Origin: Pedobacter sp. BMA | Lineage (GTDB): Bacteria; Bacteroidota; Bacteroidia; Sphingobacteriales; Sphingobacteriaceae | DNA length: 64,000 nucleotides | Assembly: GCF_001027745.1 (NCBI RefSeq) | Contig: NZ_LECU01000004.1 | Coordinates: 310,001 to 374,000 of the forward strand | Direction: 5' to 3' | Part shown: positions 44,733 through 53,257 of the stretch, piece by piece | How positions within the stretch are numbered: position 1 is the stretch's first letter | Layout of the letters: each line of letters starts with the position of its first letter | Program-made: the position numbers and the translations under genes | The notes under the pieces: generated by a model | Told to the model about the DNA's origin: nothing | Databases searched by the model: none | What the model saw: the letters and a program-made list of their open reading frames with translations, nothing else

Positions 44733-45173
44733 TTAAAATTCATGACCGCAGTTGTAGCAATGATTACATTTATTGGCTTTAATAGGGTACGTAATGGTAA
44801 GAAGTGCAAGCAGTTTGACCCACCAGTTGAATTTCTTCTTTGTGGCCATACCGTAGCCTACATCTGAAGATCCGCAATTGCTGCAAATTGTTTGACCTGA
44901 AGATTCGGGTATTTTATTCTCCTGATCAATGTAAAACACCTCATCCGTACCAAGAAGCTGATTGATTTCATCCACGTCTTTTTCGAAAACAATCAATTTC
45001 ACCCCTCCTATAGCCTGATTGTACAAAGGATTGATTGTTGCCACGTTTTCATCAGCAAGGAAGCATGCGAAACCGGAATCTTCCAGGCGGGCCCTGATAA
45101 TATTTGCTTCTATTGGATTGTAATAGGTGCTGTAAACTGTTGTCCTGTCGGAGGCCGGTTGAGAAGAGCTCAT
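44733..45173 (-). CDS. DUF2007 protein with C-terminal zinc ribbon
   Basis: The product is 146 residues. The N-terminal half (VYSTYYNPIEANIIRARLEDSGFACFLADEN, about 13-75) is the DUF2007 alpha-beta fold, a putative signal-transducing domain. The C-terminal part has CSNCGS (about 97-102) and CNHCYNCGHEF at the end, four cysteines for one zinc, separated by a hydrophobic stretch WWVKLLALLTITYPI (about 117-131). No enzyme motif is visible. It is a single gene converging on the aconitase operon. The role is unknown. Confidence 0.82.
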   Translation of the reverse strand: MSSSQPASDRTTVYSTYYNPIEANIIRARLEDSGFACFLADENVATINPLYNQAIGGVKLIVFEKDVDEINQLLGTDEVFYIDQENKIPESSGQTICSNCGSSDVGYGMATKKKFNWWVKLLALLTITYPIKANKCNHCYNCGHEF

Positions 45174-45262
45174 AATTAGATTTCATTAAAGGTATTGAAT
45201 CGCTGGCTTTGGCTATTCGATATGTAATATAAAACTTTAGTTCCGGATTGGAAACTCATCAA

Positions 45263-46600
45263 TTAGTTTTTAAGGAATTCCTGCCACCAGTAGCCTGAAT
45301 ATTTTATGGTCCGTTCGAGTGTTTTGAAATCGGTGTGTACCAGGCCAAAGCGTGCGTTGAAACCTTCGGCCCATTCAAAGTTATCCATTAATGTCCATGC
45401 CATGTAGCCGGTAATATTAATTCCTTCTTGTTTTGCCTTTAACATCGCATTTAGGTAAAGCTTAAAATATTCGATGCGTTCTGCATCGACCACATGGCCA
45501 TTAACCAATTTATCGTGGTAAGCTGCGCCGTTTTCGGTTACCATAATATTTTTAACATTAGGATATGCAGCAAACTGTTTAATGATGTTATAAAAGCTTT
45601 CGGCATTTATTTCCCAGCCCATTGCGGTATGTGGTTTCCGCTGGCTTTTAGCTTTTACTTCCCATGCCTGTATCACTGGAATGAAAGCATTATATTTAAC
45701 CGTTAGCGGGAAGTAATTCTGAAGTCCAATAAAGTCAAAGTCGAATTTCATTCTTTCCTGCAAACGCCAGGTACCGTACTCCAGCTGAAATTTCTCGAGC
45801 ACATCCCAACCGGCTGTTGGAAAACCCAAACCTTGTGCAGGTTCGATAAACAGGCGGTTCATTAAACAATCTACCCGTTTGGCCGCGAGTATATCATTCT
45901 CACTTTGTGTATAGGGAACAATTTCTGAACAGGAATATGTTGTACCAATGTTGGCATTGCTTACTTCGGCGCGGAGAATTTTACCGCCCTCGGCCTGGGC
46001 AAGTGCGGTATGTAGAACTGCGGGAAAAAAGTTGCTTAAGCCTGTTTTGCCCGGGGCATGTACGCCGAGCATATAACCGAGAGAGGTGTAGCCAAAAGGT
46101 TCGTTCAAAACAATCCAGTTTTTAACTTTATCGCCATATTCGAGTGCACATATACTCACAAAGGCGTTAAATGCGGCATTGATGCTAAAGCTTGTCCAAC
46201 CGCCCTCGTTTTCCAAAGCCTGAGGCAAATCCCAATGGTATAAGGTGATATATGGTACAATCCCTTGCGATAAGCACTCATCGATTACGTTATGATAAAA
46301 TCTGATTCCAAGTGGGTTGGTTTCCTCTTTACCAAGGGGTAAAATTCTTGACCATGAGATGGAGAAGCGGAATACCTTAAATCCGAGCAGTTTAACCAAT
46401 GCAATATCCTCTACATACTTATGGTAGAAATCGCATGTGATATCCAGCTTGTGTCCTTTTTTTATTTTGCCACTTTTGGCAGCAAAGCTATCCCAAATGG
46501 AAGGGCCTTTACCCTGTTCAGCCGCGGCACCCTCTATCTGGGTAGCGGCAACAGCAACTCCCCATAGAAATTCGTCTCCAAAATCGCTTGATTTAATCAT
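45263..46600 (-). CDS. GH1-family beta-glucosidase
   Basis: The product is 445 residues with no signal peptide, so it is cytoplasmic. It is a retaining beta-glycosidase with a (beta/alpha)8 barrel. The N-terminal signature is FLWGVAVAATQIEGAA (about 11-26). The acid/base glutamate lies in NWIVLNEPFGY (about 161-171) and the nucleophile in NIMVTENGAAY (about 346-356). The substrate-binding LYHWDLPQALE and the C-terminal WTLMDNFEWAEGFNARFGLVH are also present. It probably cleaves imported beta-glucosides. It is a single gene, divergent from the type IX cargo gene. Confidence 0.96.
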   Translation of the reverse strand: MIKSSDFGDEFLWGVAVAATQIEGAAAEQGKGPSIWDSFAAKSGKIKKGHKLDITCDFYHKYVEDIALVKLLGFKVFRFSISWSRILPLGKEETNPLGIRFYHNVIDECLSQGIVPYITLYHWDLPQALENEGGWTSFSINAAFNAFVSICALEYGDKVKNWIVLNEPFGYTSLGYMLGVHAPGKTGLSNFFPAVLHTALAQAEGGKILRAEVSNANIGTTYSCSEIVPYTQSENDILAAKRVDCLMNRLFIEPAQGLGFPTAGWDVLEKFQLEYGTWRLQERMKFDFDFIGLQNYFPLTVKYNAFIPVIQAWEVKAKSQRKPHTAMGWEINAESFYNIIKQFAAYPNVKNIMVTENGAAYHDKLVNGHVVDAERIEYFKLYLNAMLKAKQEGINITGYMAWTLMDNFEWAEGFNARFGLVHTDFKTLERTIKYSGYWWQEFLKN

Positions 46601-46698
46601 TTTATTAATTGATAGAGCGTAAGTTGCAAGTTTACTATTAACAAATCATTAATAAAGAAAATTACTTACAGTAAAGCATTTTTTTATAGATTTACTTT

Positions 46699-49239
46699 AT
46701 GCGCTTTCTGTTTTTTTTCCTTCTGATCGTAACAAGTGGTTTAGCCGTATGTGCCAGACTTGCTCCGCCAGTTAATGATGAATTGGCAAATGCAATGACT
46801 ATATCCAATACAAGTGGTTATTGCAGTGGAGATGCAGCATATAACAACATTGAGGCGACTCCCAGCTTTCAGCAGCGTTCGATGAACTGGGCGGCTACTG
46901 GAAATGATGTATGGTTTAAATTTACTGCTACTAAATATGCTGTAAATATCAGCGTAAGCGGACAGGTTAACATTACAAGTCTAAATACTTTGAGCGGTCC
47001 TCTGGTTGCTCTTTACACTGAAGACGAGTTAAATCAAAACCTTCTCGAAACACCGGGTACAGTGGCGACCTCAAGTAACGTAACCTCTCTGTACGTGGGC
47101 ACGCTAAAGCTAAATCATGTTTATTATGTTAGGGTAAGTGCCCTGGATAACAATACAGGAACCTTTAAGCTCTGTCTGGATAACTATACTGCACCGATCC
47201 AACCCGGACAGGATTGCGGGACTTTTTCCCTGTTGTGCTCGAAGGAAACTTTTACCCAATTAAATGTAAGCGGTGCCGGGTTAAACAATACTGAATCTGC
47301 AGGCACATGTTTGGGCCAGGAATCAAACTCTGCCTGGTATATGTTTAAAGCCTCTAAAGGTGGAGACTTTACGTTTTTGATTACCCCTACTGTTACTTCA
47401 AATGATATTGACTGGATATTTTATGATTTGGGTGTGGACGGTGATTGCAGCAAGGTAAACGCTTCCAATGCCATTCGTTGCGCATCGGGAAGTGGGACGA
47501 ATTGTAGTCCTTCTTATTACAAAACCGGACTAAGCATGACAGAAACTGACTTAAGTGAATCTGCAGGATGTGTGCCGGGACAGAATGGTTTGGTGAAGTA
47601 CGTTGATTTGATTGAGGGACATACTTACGCGTTGCTTATTGACAATTTTTCTCCCGGAAATAATGGCTTTACAGTGGAGTTTGGCGGCAGTGCAGATTTT
47701 GCAGGTCCGGCTGCCCACATACAGGTTGAAAAGCTGAGGCCATGTACTGATAACCAGTCTTACATTTTCAGCGGACAGGCAAGCAACTATAAAACGTTAA
47801 AATGGTCATTTGGTGAAGGTGCCAGCTTACAAAGTGCTACAGGAGAAGGACCATTTACGATTACTTATAGTACACCAGGACAAAAAACGGTAATTTTAGA
47901 AGCTGAGGGTTTTAACAAATGTAATGTCATCACGACTGAAACAATCATTGTGGCCAAAACACCGGATAAACCAGTCATCTCAGCTAGTGATTTAACGCTA
48001 TGCGAAGGAGATACATTGCAACTTTCAACCCCATTTCTTGATCTGGCCACGTACCACTGGTCGGGACCAAATGGATTTAACTCCATGGAACAAAATCCAA
48101 TGCTCCCGATGACTGGTGCTGCAAATATCGGAAAATATGAACTTTATGTTCAGGTTGGTGATTGTATCAGTGAAACCAACTTTGTTGAAGTTTTATCTGT
48201 TGATTTACTCCCGAAGGCTGCATTTTCAATTACCGTTAACAACAGATGCGAACCGGGCCAGAGTTATACACTTACTAACCAATCTACCGGATATGCCAGG
48301 CTAAAATGGGATCTGGGTTCCGAAATAAAAAGTAACATAAACCTTTCCAATGACGGAAGGGAGATTTCATTTCTTTCGACAGGGAAAAAGATCATTACGC
48401 TTACCGCAGAAAGTAACAACGGATGTACATCCATAATTTCCCAAGAGGTTATGGTTGAGCAGAGGCCGGAAAAACCTGAAATCATTTCTAATCAGGAAGC
48501 ATTTTGCCTAAATGATACCATTAGGTTGTCAGTACCTAAACTGGAGGGTATTGTTTACAGATGGACAGGCCCGAATAATTTTGCCGATAGCACTAGTAGC
48601 ATTTCCATACCCGTTAATAATTTTAATGTGGCGGGCTTGTACGAAGTTACTCTTACATCAGGGAGTTGCATTTCCATGCCTGCGAGTATTACTATTCCGG
48701 CGATTGCCAGAATTCCGGTCGCCAGTTTTACTACTGAGCCGGGTTTCAATGTGAAATTTGCGGTGCCAGCAGAAATCAGATTTAAAAACAGCTCTAGCTA
48801 TAGCGACTATTATTTATGGGATTTTGGGGATGGCTTCCATTCGACGAGTGAAAATCCAAATCACATTTATCAGGCTGAAGGAGCTTTTAGAATTACCCTT
48901 ACTGCCTATTCGAATAACGGATGTTTTGATTCCGTAACGCAAGGTGATTTAACGATCAAAGGATCAGCTTCTATATTCGTTCCGAATGCTTTTTCGCCAA
49001 ACGGAGACGGTATAAATGATGAGTTGAATGTGGGCATTACGAATCTTAAAAAGTACCAAGTACAAATTTATAACCGAATGGGTAGCCAGGTATTTTCTGC
49101 AGATAGCATTTTTGATAACTGGAAAGGCGACTATAAAGGGAACCCATTACCAGTTGGTGTTTACTATTATCTTATCAATGGTATCAATTTAAATGGAACT
49201 GCAGTTAGATTTTCGGGTTCTGTTACACTGATCAGATAA
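46699..49239 (+). CDS. large secreted protein with PKD-like domains and type IX secretion C-terminal domain
   Basis: The product is 846 residues with a signal peptide (about 1-19). Two jelly-roll-like segments (about 25-165 and 170-340) have NDVWFKFTATK and NSAWYMFKASKG motifs. Then come repeated immunoglobulin/PKD-like domains, including YYLWDFGDGFHSTSENPNHIY (about 710-730). The last 90 residues hold FVPNAFSPNGDGINDELNVG and VGVYYYLINGINLNG, the gliding-motility-associated (CHU_C, type B) C-terminal domain used for type IX export. It is cell-surface bound or released, probably an adhesin; no catalytic domain is seen. A -7-like TAGATTTA (46687-46694) is 5 bases from the ATG. Its stop codon directly abuts that of the convergent gene at 49240. 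Confidence 0.9.
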   Translation: MRFLFFFLLIVTSGLAVCARLAPPVNDELANAMTISNTSGYCSGDAAYNNIEATPSFQQRSMNWAATGNDVWFKFTATKYAVNISVSGQVNITSLNTLSGPLVALYTEDELNQNLLETPGTVATSSNVTSLYVGTLKLNHVYYVRVSALDNNTGTFKLCLDNYTAPIQPGQDCGTFSLLCSKETFTQLNVSGAGLNNTESAGTCLGQESNSAWYMFKASKGGDFTFLITPTVTSNDIDWIFYDLGVDGDCSKVNASNAIRCASGSGTNCSPSYYKTGLSMTETDLSESAGCVPGQNGLVKYVDLIEGHTYALLIDNFSPGNNGFTVEFGGSADFAGPAAHIQVEKLRPCTDNQSYIFSGQASNYKTLKWSFGEGASLQSATGEGPFTITYSTPGQKTVILEAEGFNKCNVITTETIIVAKTPDKPVISASDLTLCEGDTLQLSTPFLDLATYHWSGPNGFNSMEQNPMLPMTGAANIGKYELYVQVGDCISETNFVEVLSVDLLPKAAFSITVNNRCEPGQSYTLTNQSTGYARLKWDLGSEIKSNINLSNDGREISFLSTGKKIITLTAESNNGCTSIISQEVMVEQRPEKPEIISNQEAFCLNDTIRLSVPKLEGIVYRWTGPNNFADSTSSISIPVNNFNVAGLYEVTLTSGSCISMPASITIPAIARIPVASFTTEPGFNVKFAVPAEIRFKNSSSYSDYYLWDFGDGFHSTSENPNHIYQAEGAFRITLTAYSNNGCFDSVTQGDLTIKGSASIFVPNAFSPNGDGINDELNVGITNLKKYQVQIYNRMGSQVFSADSIFDNWKGDYKGNPLPVGVYYYLINGINLNGTAVRFSGSVTLIR

Positions 49240-51054
49240 CTAATCCAGTGACAATCCAATTTGCTTTAACAAGATGGCGGCATTAAAGGTAGTACAAGGG
49301 CCGTGTTTAAGTTTATAATCGAACTTCATTTCACCGTTTGTAAAAGAGATATCAAAATGAAAATTTCTCAGGTCGGGATGATGTTTTTCTTTTAAATCGG
49401 CAAGCTGCAAATCGTGGGTAGCAAAGAGTGCAGGTGTTTTCTGTTCCATTAATTTTTCAACAAAGACTTTTGATCCCAGATATTTATCACGGCTATTGGT
49501 GCCTCTTAACATCTCATCTATTAATACGAAAGTGTCGTTATCTGTCACTACATTTTCCAGGATCATTTTTAACCTGTTTAGCTCAGCTTTAAAAGTTGAC
49601 GTGCTCTCATTGAGCGAGTCTTTGATACGCATGTAAGTAACGATTGAAAACACGTACAACTTCATTTTCGCAGCACAAACAGGCGCGCCCGAATAGGCTA
49701 ACACCATATTTATTCCCAACGTACGGAGGAATGTACTTTTGCCTGCCATATTGGATCCGGTAATGATATCAACTGTAGAATGGGCATCTACAGCGAAATT
49801 ATTGTCCACCCTAAGATTTTCGGGGATTAACGGATGGCCAATGTTTTCTGCTTCAAGGGCAAACTGGTTTGTTATTTCAGGAAAACTCCAATCCGGATGA
49901 TTATAAGCGGTGGTGGCAAAAGAAATCAATTCTTCAAATTCGCCTAAATGATTTAGTGCGTCAATAACGTCGCCAGAAGATGACTGGTGCCATTTCTGCA
50001 GGCTAATGCAACATCTGAGATCCCATAAGAATAATCCGTTTAGAACTCCGCCGACAATGAGATTTAATCGTGCATCGAAACGCTGAATTACTTTGGATAG
50101 GCTTCTGATTTCCTGACTTACGGGTGTTTTTAAATTGAGGAGTTTTGAGATATAGTGACTTTTCCACTGCTGGTTTTCCGTCCAAAGAATGGCACTGGCA
50201 TAGCTGTTTAGCAGATTGGCGCTTCCTCCAAAACTATAGAAGACCAGGTTTACTTTCGCCCCCAGGATTACATTTACTCCTGTGTGGACAATTAGCAGCA
50301 ACACAAACAGCTTCCAGAAAATGCTACCCAGAAATATAGCCGCAAGGATTAGAAGCCCTGAAATATAGGGAACTAATGCCACATAAATGTTTATGCCCCT
50401 TTTGTGAACAAAGTTAAGCTGTTCGCCAAGTTTATTTTTTAACTGCGTTTTGATTTCTTCTATTTTATTTACATCGTGACCATGGAGATTTGCCCTAAAG
50501 CTGAAAGTACTTTCAATTTTCTCCTTCACCTCTTGTATCGCTTCCTGGCGCTGCAAAATTTCATCGGGCCTGTTTTTAACAGAGAGTTTCTGAGCCAAAG
50601 TATGGTTCCCAATTTTGGTGCTGCACCGATTGAGCAAAGCAAAAAGGGACGATTTGCCAAAGATATCCAAATCTGAGGTGTACGGGTGGGTTTCAGATTC
50701 ATACTGTGTTCCACTATCATACCCATTGATTCCACTATTGAGTATATTGAATTCGTTTTGATAAACCCAGAGTAGTTGTTTTTGATACTCAATTTCTTTA
50801 TCCAACATGCTTTGCTTTCGAACAACATAAACAAAAATGAACACTGGAATGAGCAGTAATATCTGAATGAATGTACGCCATATGTTGTCTGCCGAATTAA
50901 GCAGCAGTACGAAGAAGAAAATTTCGGAAAGAAACAAAGCTATCCTGATTAGTGAAAGATTGTCAATCAGCTTCCTTGTTTGTATAATCTGTGTTTGGAC
51001 AGCTTTTATTTTAGCTTCGTAACCAGTGATGATTTCTGATTTAGTTATTGGCAT
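49240..51054 (-). CDS. membrane-bound MutS-like ATPase
   Basis: The product is 604 residues from the ATG at 51054, preceded by AGGAG; a TTG 7 codons upstream overlaps the -7 element. Two hydrophobic regions, about 38-70 and 220-260, look like pairs of membrane helices, unusual for MutS. The C-terminal 200 residues are a MutS ATPase: Walker A GSNMAGKSTFLR, Q-loop/Walker B DTFVLIDEMLRGTNSRDKYLGS, and FATHDLQLADL. The mismatch-reading domain I and connector domain II of MutS are missing. Bacteroidota carry several such proteins; their role is unknown and need not be mismatch repair. It is divergent from rlmH. Confidence 0.88.
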   Translation of the reverse strand: MPITKSEIITGYEAKIKAVQTQIIQTRKLIDNLSLIRIALFLSEIFFFVLLLNSADNIWRTFIQILLLIPVFIFVYVVRKQSMLDKEIEYQKQLLWVYQNEFNILNSGINGYDSGTQYESETHPYTSDLDIFGKSSLFALLNRCSTKIGNHTLAQKLSVKNRPDEILQRQEAIQEVKEKIESTFSFRANLHGHDVNKIEEIKTQLKNKLGEQLNFVHKRGINIYVALVPYISGLLILAAIFLGSIFWKLFVLLLIVHTGVNVILGAKVNLVFYSFGGSANLLNSYASAILWTENQQWKSHYISKLLNLKTPVSQEIRSLSKVIQRFDARLNLIVGGVLNGLFLWDLRCCISLQKWHQSSSGDVIDALNHLGEFEELISFATTAYNHPDWSFPEITNQFALEAENIGHPLIPENLRVDNNFAVDAHSTVDIITGSNMAGKSTFLRTLGINMVLAYSGAPVCAAKMKLYVFSIVTYMRIKDSLNESTSTFKAELNRLKMILENVVTDNDTFVLIDEMLRGTNSRDKYLGSKVFVEKLMEQKTPALFATHDLQLADLKEKHHPDLRNFHFDISFTNGEMKFDYKLKHGPCTTFNAAILLKQIGLSLD

Positions 51055-51072
51055 TTTCTCCTGGAATATTCC

Positions 51073-51080
51073 CAAAGGTA
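51073..51080 (-). promoter_or_regulatory. -7 element of the MutS-like gene
   Basis: Minus-strand TACCTTTG is an exact TANNTTTG match ending 19 bases before the ATG at 51054. It excludes a translation start at 51075 in the same frame. No clear -33 TTG. Confidence 0.5.
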
Positions 51081-51213
51081 TAAGAACAATGGGTATTTAA
51101 AAAGATATTTTTCGCGGTGTAAATGATAGTGGGGAGGTGAACGCGAAATAGCAAAGAGACGAAAGGTTTTAGGTGGCACGCATTTTTATTTTAAGAAAAC
51201 AACAGATTTTCTC

Positions 51214-51221
51214 TAAGTTTG
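51214..51221 (+). promoter_or_regulatory. -7 element of rlmH
   Basis: TAAGTTTG, an exact TANNTTTG match, lies 22 bases before the rlmH ATG. The -33 region has TTT runs but no TTG. Confidence 0.45.
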
Positions 51222-51243
51222 AAGTTCTTAAATCGACAACCAG

Positions 51244-51717
51244 ATGAGGATTAGTTTGATTGCAATCGGGAAAACCGAAGATAAGTATTTAATAGAGGGG
51301 ATTGATAAATATCTGAACCGATTAAAGCATTACATCAATTTTAGTTTTTTAGCGATTCCAGATGTTAAAAATGTAAAAAACTTAAGTGAAGCACAACAGA
51401 AAGCTAAGGAGGCTGAATTGTTACACAAACAAATCAATAATGGTGATGTTGTGATTTTACTGGATGAAAAGGGGAAAAAATATAGTTCAGTAGATTTTTC
51501 CAATTATCTGAATAAAAAGATGATTGGAAGTGTTCAACATTTGATCTTCATTATTGGCGGACCTTATGGGTTTGATGAAAGTATTTATAAAAGGGCCAAT
51601 GGTTTGATTTCCTTATCTGACATGACTTTTTCTCATCAGATGATCCGGTTGTTTTTTGTTGAGCAATTATACAGAGGCTTTAGTATTTTGAAAGGTGAGC
51701 CCTATCATCATGCGTAG
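51244..51717 (+). CDS. rlmH: 23S rRNA (pseudouridine1915-N3)-methyltransferase
   Basis: The product is 157 residues, the normal size. RlmH is a small knotted SPOUT methyltransferase acting on helix 69 of 23S rRNA in the 70S ribosome. VVILLDEKGKKYSSVDFSNYL, the SAM-binding loop IIGGPYGFDESIYKRA (about 105-120) and the C-terminal SHQMIRLFFVEQLYRGFSILKG-type knot ending GEPYHHA are hallmarks. A small membrane protein gene follows 59 bases downstream. Confidence 0.97.
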   Translation: MRISLIAIGKTEDKYLIEGIDKYLNRLKHYINFSFLAIPDVKNVKNLSEAQQKAKEAELLHKQINNGDVVILLDEKGKKYSSVDFSNYLNKKMIGSVQHLIFIIGGPYGFDESIYKRANGLISLSDMTFSHQMIRLFFVEQLYRGFSILKGEPYHHA

Positions 51718-51776
51718 CATTGGTTTTTAAATAAGTATGGAATTGTGATCCATCAATCATCATAAATAGAAAAGCG

Positions 51777-51899
51777 ATGTTAAATAAATATAAAAGGGAT
51801 TACAGATTTAAAAGTAATCAGAGCGGGAACAACAAAGTTCTATGGATTAGTATCATCCTTGCCCTAGGGGTAGGAGCAGTTATTTACTATTTCTTTTAA
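51777..51899 (+). CDS. 40-residue single-pass membrane microprotein
   Basis: ATG at 51777 opens a 40-codon frame: a basic N-terminus MLNKYKRDYRFKSNQSGNN, then the hydrophobic helix VLWISIILALGVGAVIYYFF to the last residue. Positive charges before the helix predict a cytoplasmic N-terminus and a tail at the outer face of the inner membrane. It is followed by a terminator hairpin (51907-51930) 8 bases after the stop, which supports it as a real gene. It probably shares the rlmH transcript. I know no family for it. Confidence 0.65.
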   Translation: MLNKYKRDYRFKSNQSGNNKVLWISIILALGVGAVIYYFF

Positions 51900-51906
51900 A
51901 ACAAAA

Positions 51907-51930
51907 AACACCAGACTGATGCCTGGTGTT
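51907..51930. terminator. hairpin after the microprotein gene
   Basis: AACACCAG / CTGGTGTT is an 8-bp stem with an 8-base loop, preceded by six A residues and followed by CTTTG. It lies between the microprotein stop (51899) and the convergent DUF5606 gene (51953); the A-run gives a T-tract on the minus strand. Confidence 0.8.
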
Positions 51931-51952
51931 CTTTGTTGTCGGTAGAATAAGC

Positions 51953-52492
51953 CTAAACGCCTTTTTTACTGGTCATGCTTGCTTTTTTAGCTGGCGCAGA
52001 CGTTTTTGTTGTTGCTTTTGCTCCTGCTGCTTTTGTTGCAGAAGACTTAGGCTTTTTATCTGCCGCAGCTTTTTCTTCTGATAATTTAACTTCAGCCGGT
52101 GTTCCAGGAGTTTCTGGCGTTTCTTCAGTAAAAAGAGGTAACTCTTTTAATAAGTTATACCAGCTAATGATTTTTTTCATATCAGAGGCATATACTTTTT
52201 CCTGATCATGGCCAGGTGCTACTTCCAGGAAGTAAGGACGTAAATTTTCTTTCAAATCGGGAGTAGAACCTTTAGCTGTAATATTTTCGAAAATATTTGC
52301 CAATTTAATCTCTTCTTCTTCACCATATACGGTAATGTCTTCAAGTGAAGCTAACTTCGTGTTGGTGATATTGGCTACGATTTTAGTTTTCTGAGCATCT
52401 AAGCTCTCTAAAATATACCCTACTTTATTTTGTCCTACCAGTTTGAATAAACCTGGTCTGCCAGATACGGCAACAATTCCTCTTAAGTTCAT
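51953..52492 (-). CDS. DUF5606 protein with Lys/Ala-rich tail
   Basis: The product is 179 residues. The N-terminal 130 residues (MNLRGIVAVSGRPGLFKLVG, GYILESLDAQKTKIVANITNTKLASLEDITVYG, then VYASDMKKIISWYNLLKEL) are the DUF5606 domain, which is conserved in Bacteroidota and of unknown function. Residues about 133-179 are a low-complexity tail of Lys, Ala, Thr and Pro (EKAAADKKPKSSATKAAGAK), similar to histone-like tails that bind nucleic acid. It is cytoplasmic. The cyclophilin gene lies 149 bases upstream on the same strand. Confidence 0.85.
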   Translation of the reverse strand: MNLRGIVAVSGRPGLFKLVGQNKVGYILESLDAQKTKIVANITNTKLASLEDITVYGEEEEIKLANIFENITAKGSTPDLKENLRPYFLEVAPGHDQEKVYASDMKKIISWYNLLKELPLFTEETPETPGTPAEVKLSEEKAAADKKPKSSATKAAGAKATTKTSAPAKKASMTSKKGV

Positions 52493-52640
52493 ATGCTTTG
52501 AGATATGAGATTTTATAACTGACCATAAGCAATGCCCACATCAGCCATCTAAATCTATTATTTTAATTATTTGTGTGAGTAAGCACTTTAAACTTACAGC
52601 TGAATGCTCAAGTTTAGGTCTCACCTCCCCTTTCTTGCTT

Positions 52641-53099
52641 CTAGTCTTCTAAAATCTCTACTGTTAAAATTTTATCACCCTGACGGATATCGTCTACAAG
52701 ATCAACATTTTCTACTGCTTTACCAAAAACAGTGTGGTTGCGATCTAAGTGAGCCGTATTTGCTCTGCTATGGCAAATGAAAAACTGTGATCCCCCTGTA
52801 TTACGGCCAGCATGTGCCATTGATAATACACCACGATCGTGGAATTGGTTTTCACCATCTAATTCGCAATCGATTTTATAACCTGGGCCACCTGTTCCTG
52901 GCATTCCTGTTGCGCCATCCTTCGAATTAGGGCAACCAGTCTGTACCATAAAATTAGGGATTACACGGTGAAAAGTTACACCATCATAAAATCCTTCTTT
53001 TGCTAATTTTTTAAAGTTTGCAACTGCTTTTGGAGCATCTTGTTCGAAGAACTCAACAGTCATATCACCTTTTTCGGTTTTTATTATTGCTTTACTCAT
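52641..53099 (-). CDS. cyclophilin-type peptidyl-prolyl cis-trans isomerase
   Basis: The product is 152 residues without signal peptide, so it is cytoplasmic (PpiB-like). The active-site residues are visible: FHRVIPNFMVQTGCP (about 44-58, with the catalytic Arg, Phe, Met and Gln), GVLSMAHAGRNTGGSQFFICH (about 92-112) and HLDRNHTVFGKAVENVDLVDDI. It speeds proline isomerisation during protein folding. A minus-strand TATTTTTG (53174-53167) is a plausible -7 element. A single gene or linked to DUF5606. Confidence 0.96.
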   Translation of the reverse strand: MSKAIIKTEKGDMTVEFFEQDAPKAVANFKKLAKEGFYDGVTFHRVIPNFMVQTGCPNSKDGATGMPGTGGPGYKIDCELDGENQFHDRGVLSMAHAGRNTGGSQFFICHSRANTAHLDRNHTVFGKAVENVDLVDDIRQGDKILTVEILED

Positions 53100-53257
53100 A
53101 TCTATTTTTAAATGGTATTAAATTATTTCTACTCAATGTCAATTGTATATTTCAAAAAGTAGAGGGCAAAAATAGCAAAATTGTATAACTTATAACATCT
53201 TTAAATTTTTCTAAATAGTTTAAATACGGTATTTTAGTACTTTAAGCATTTACCATT

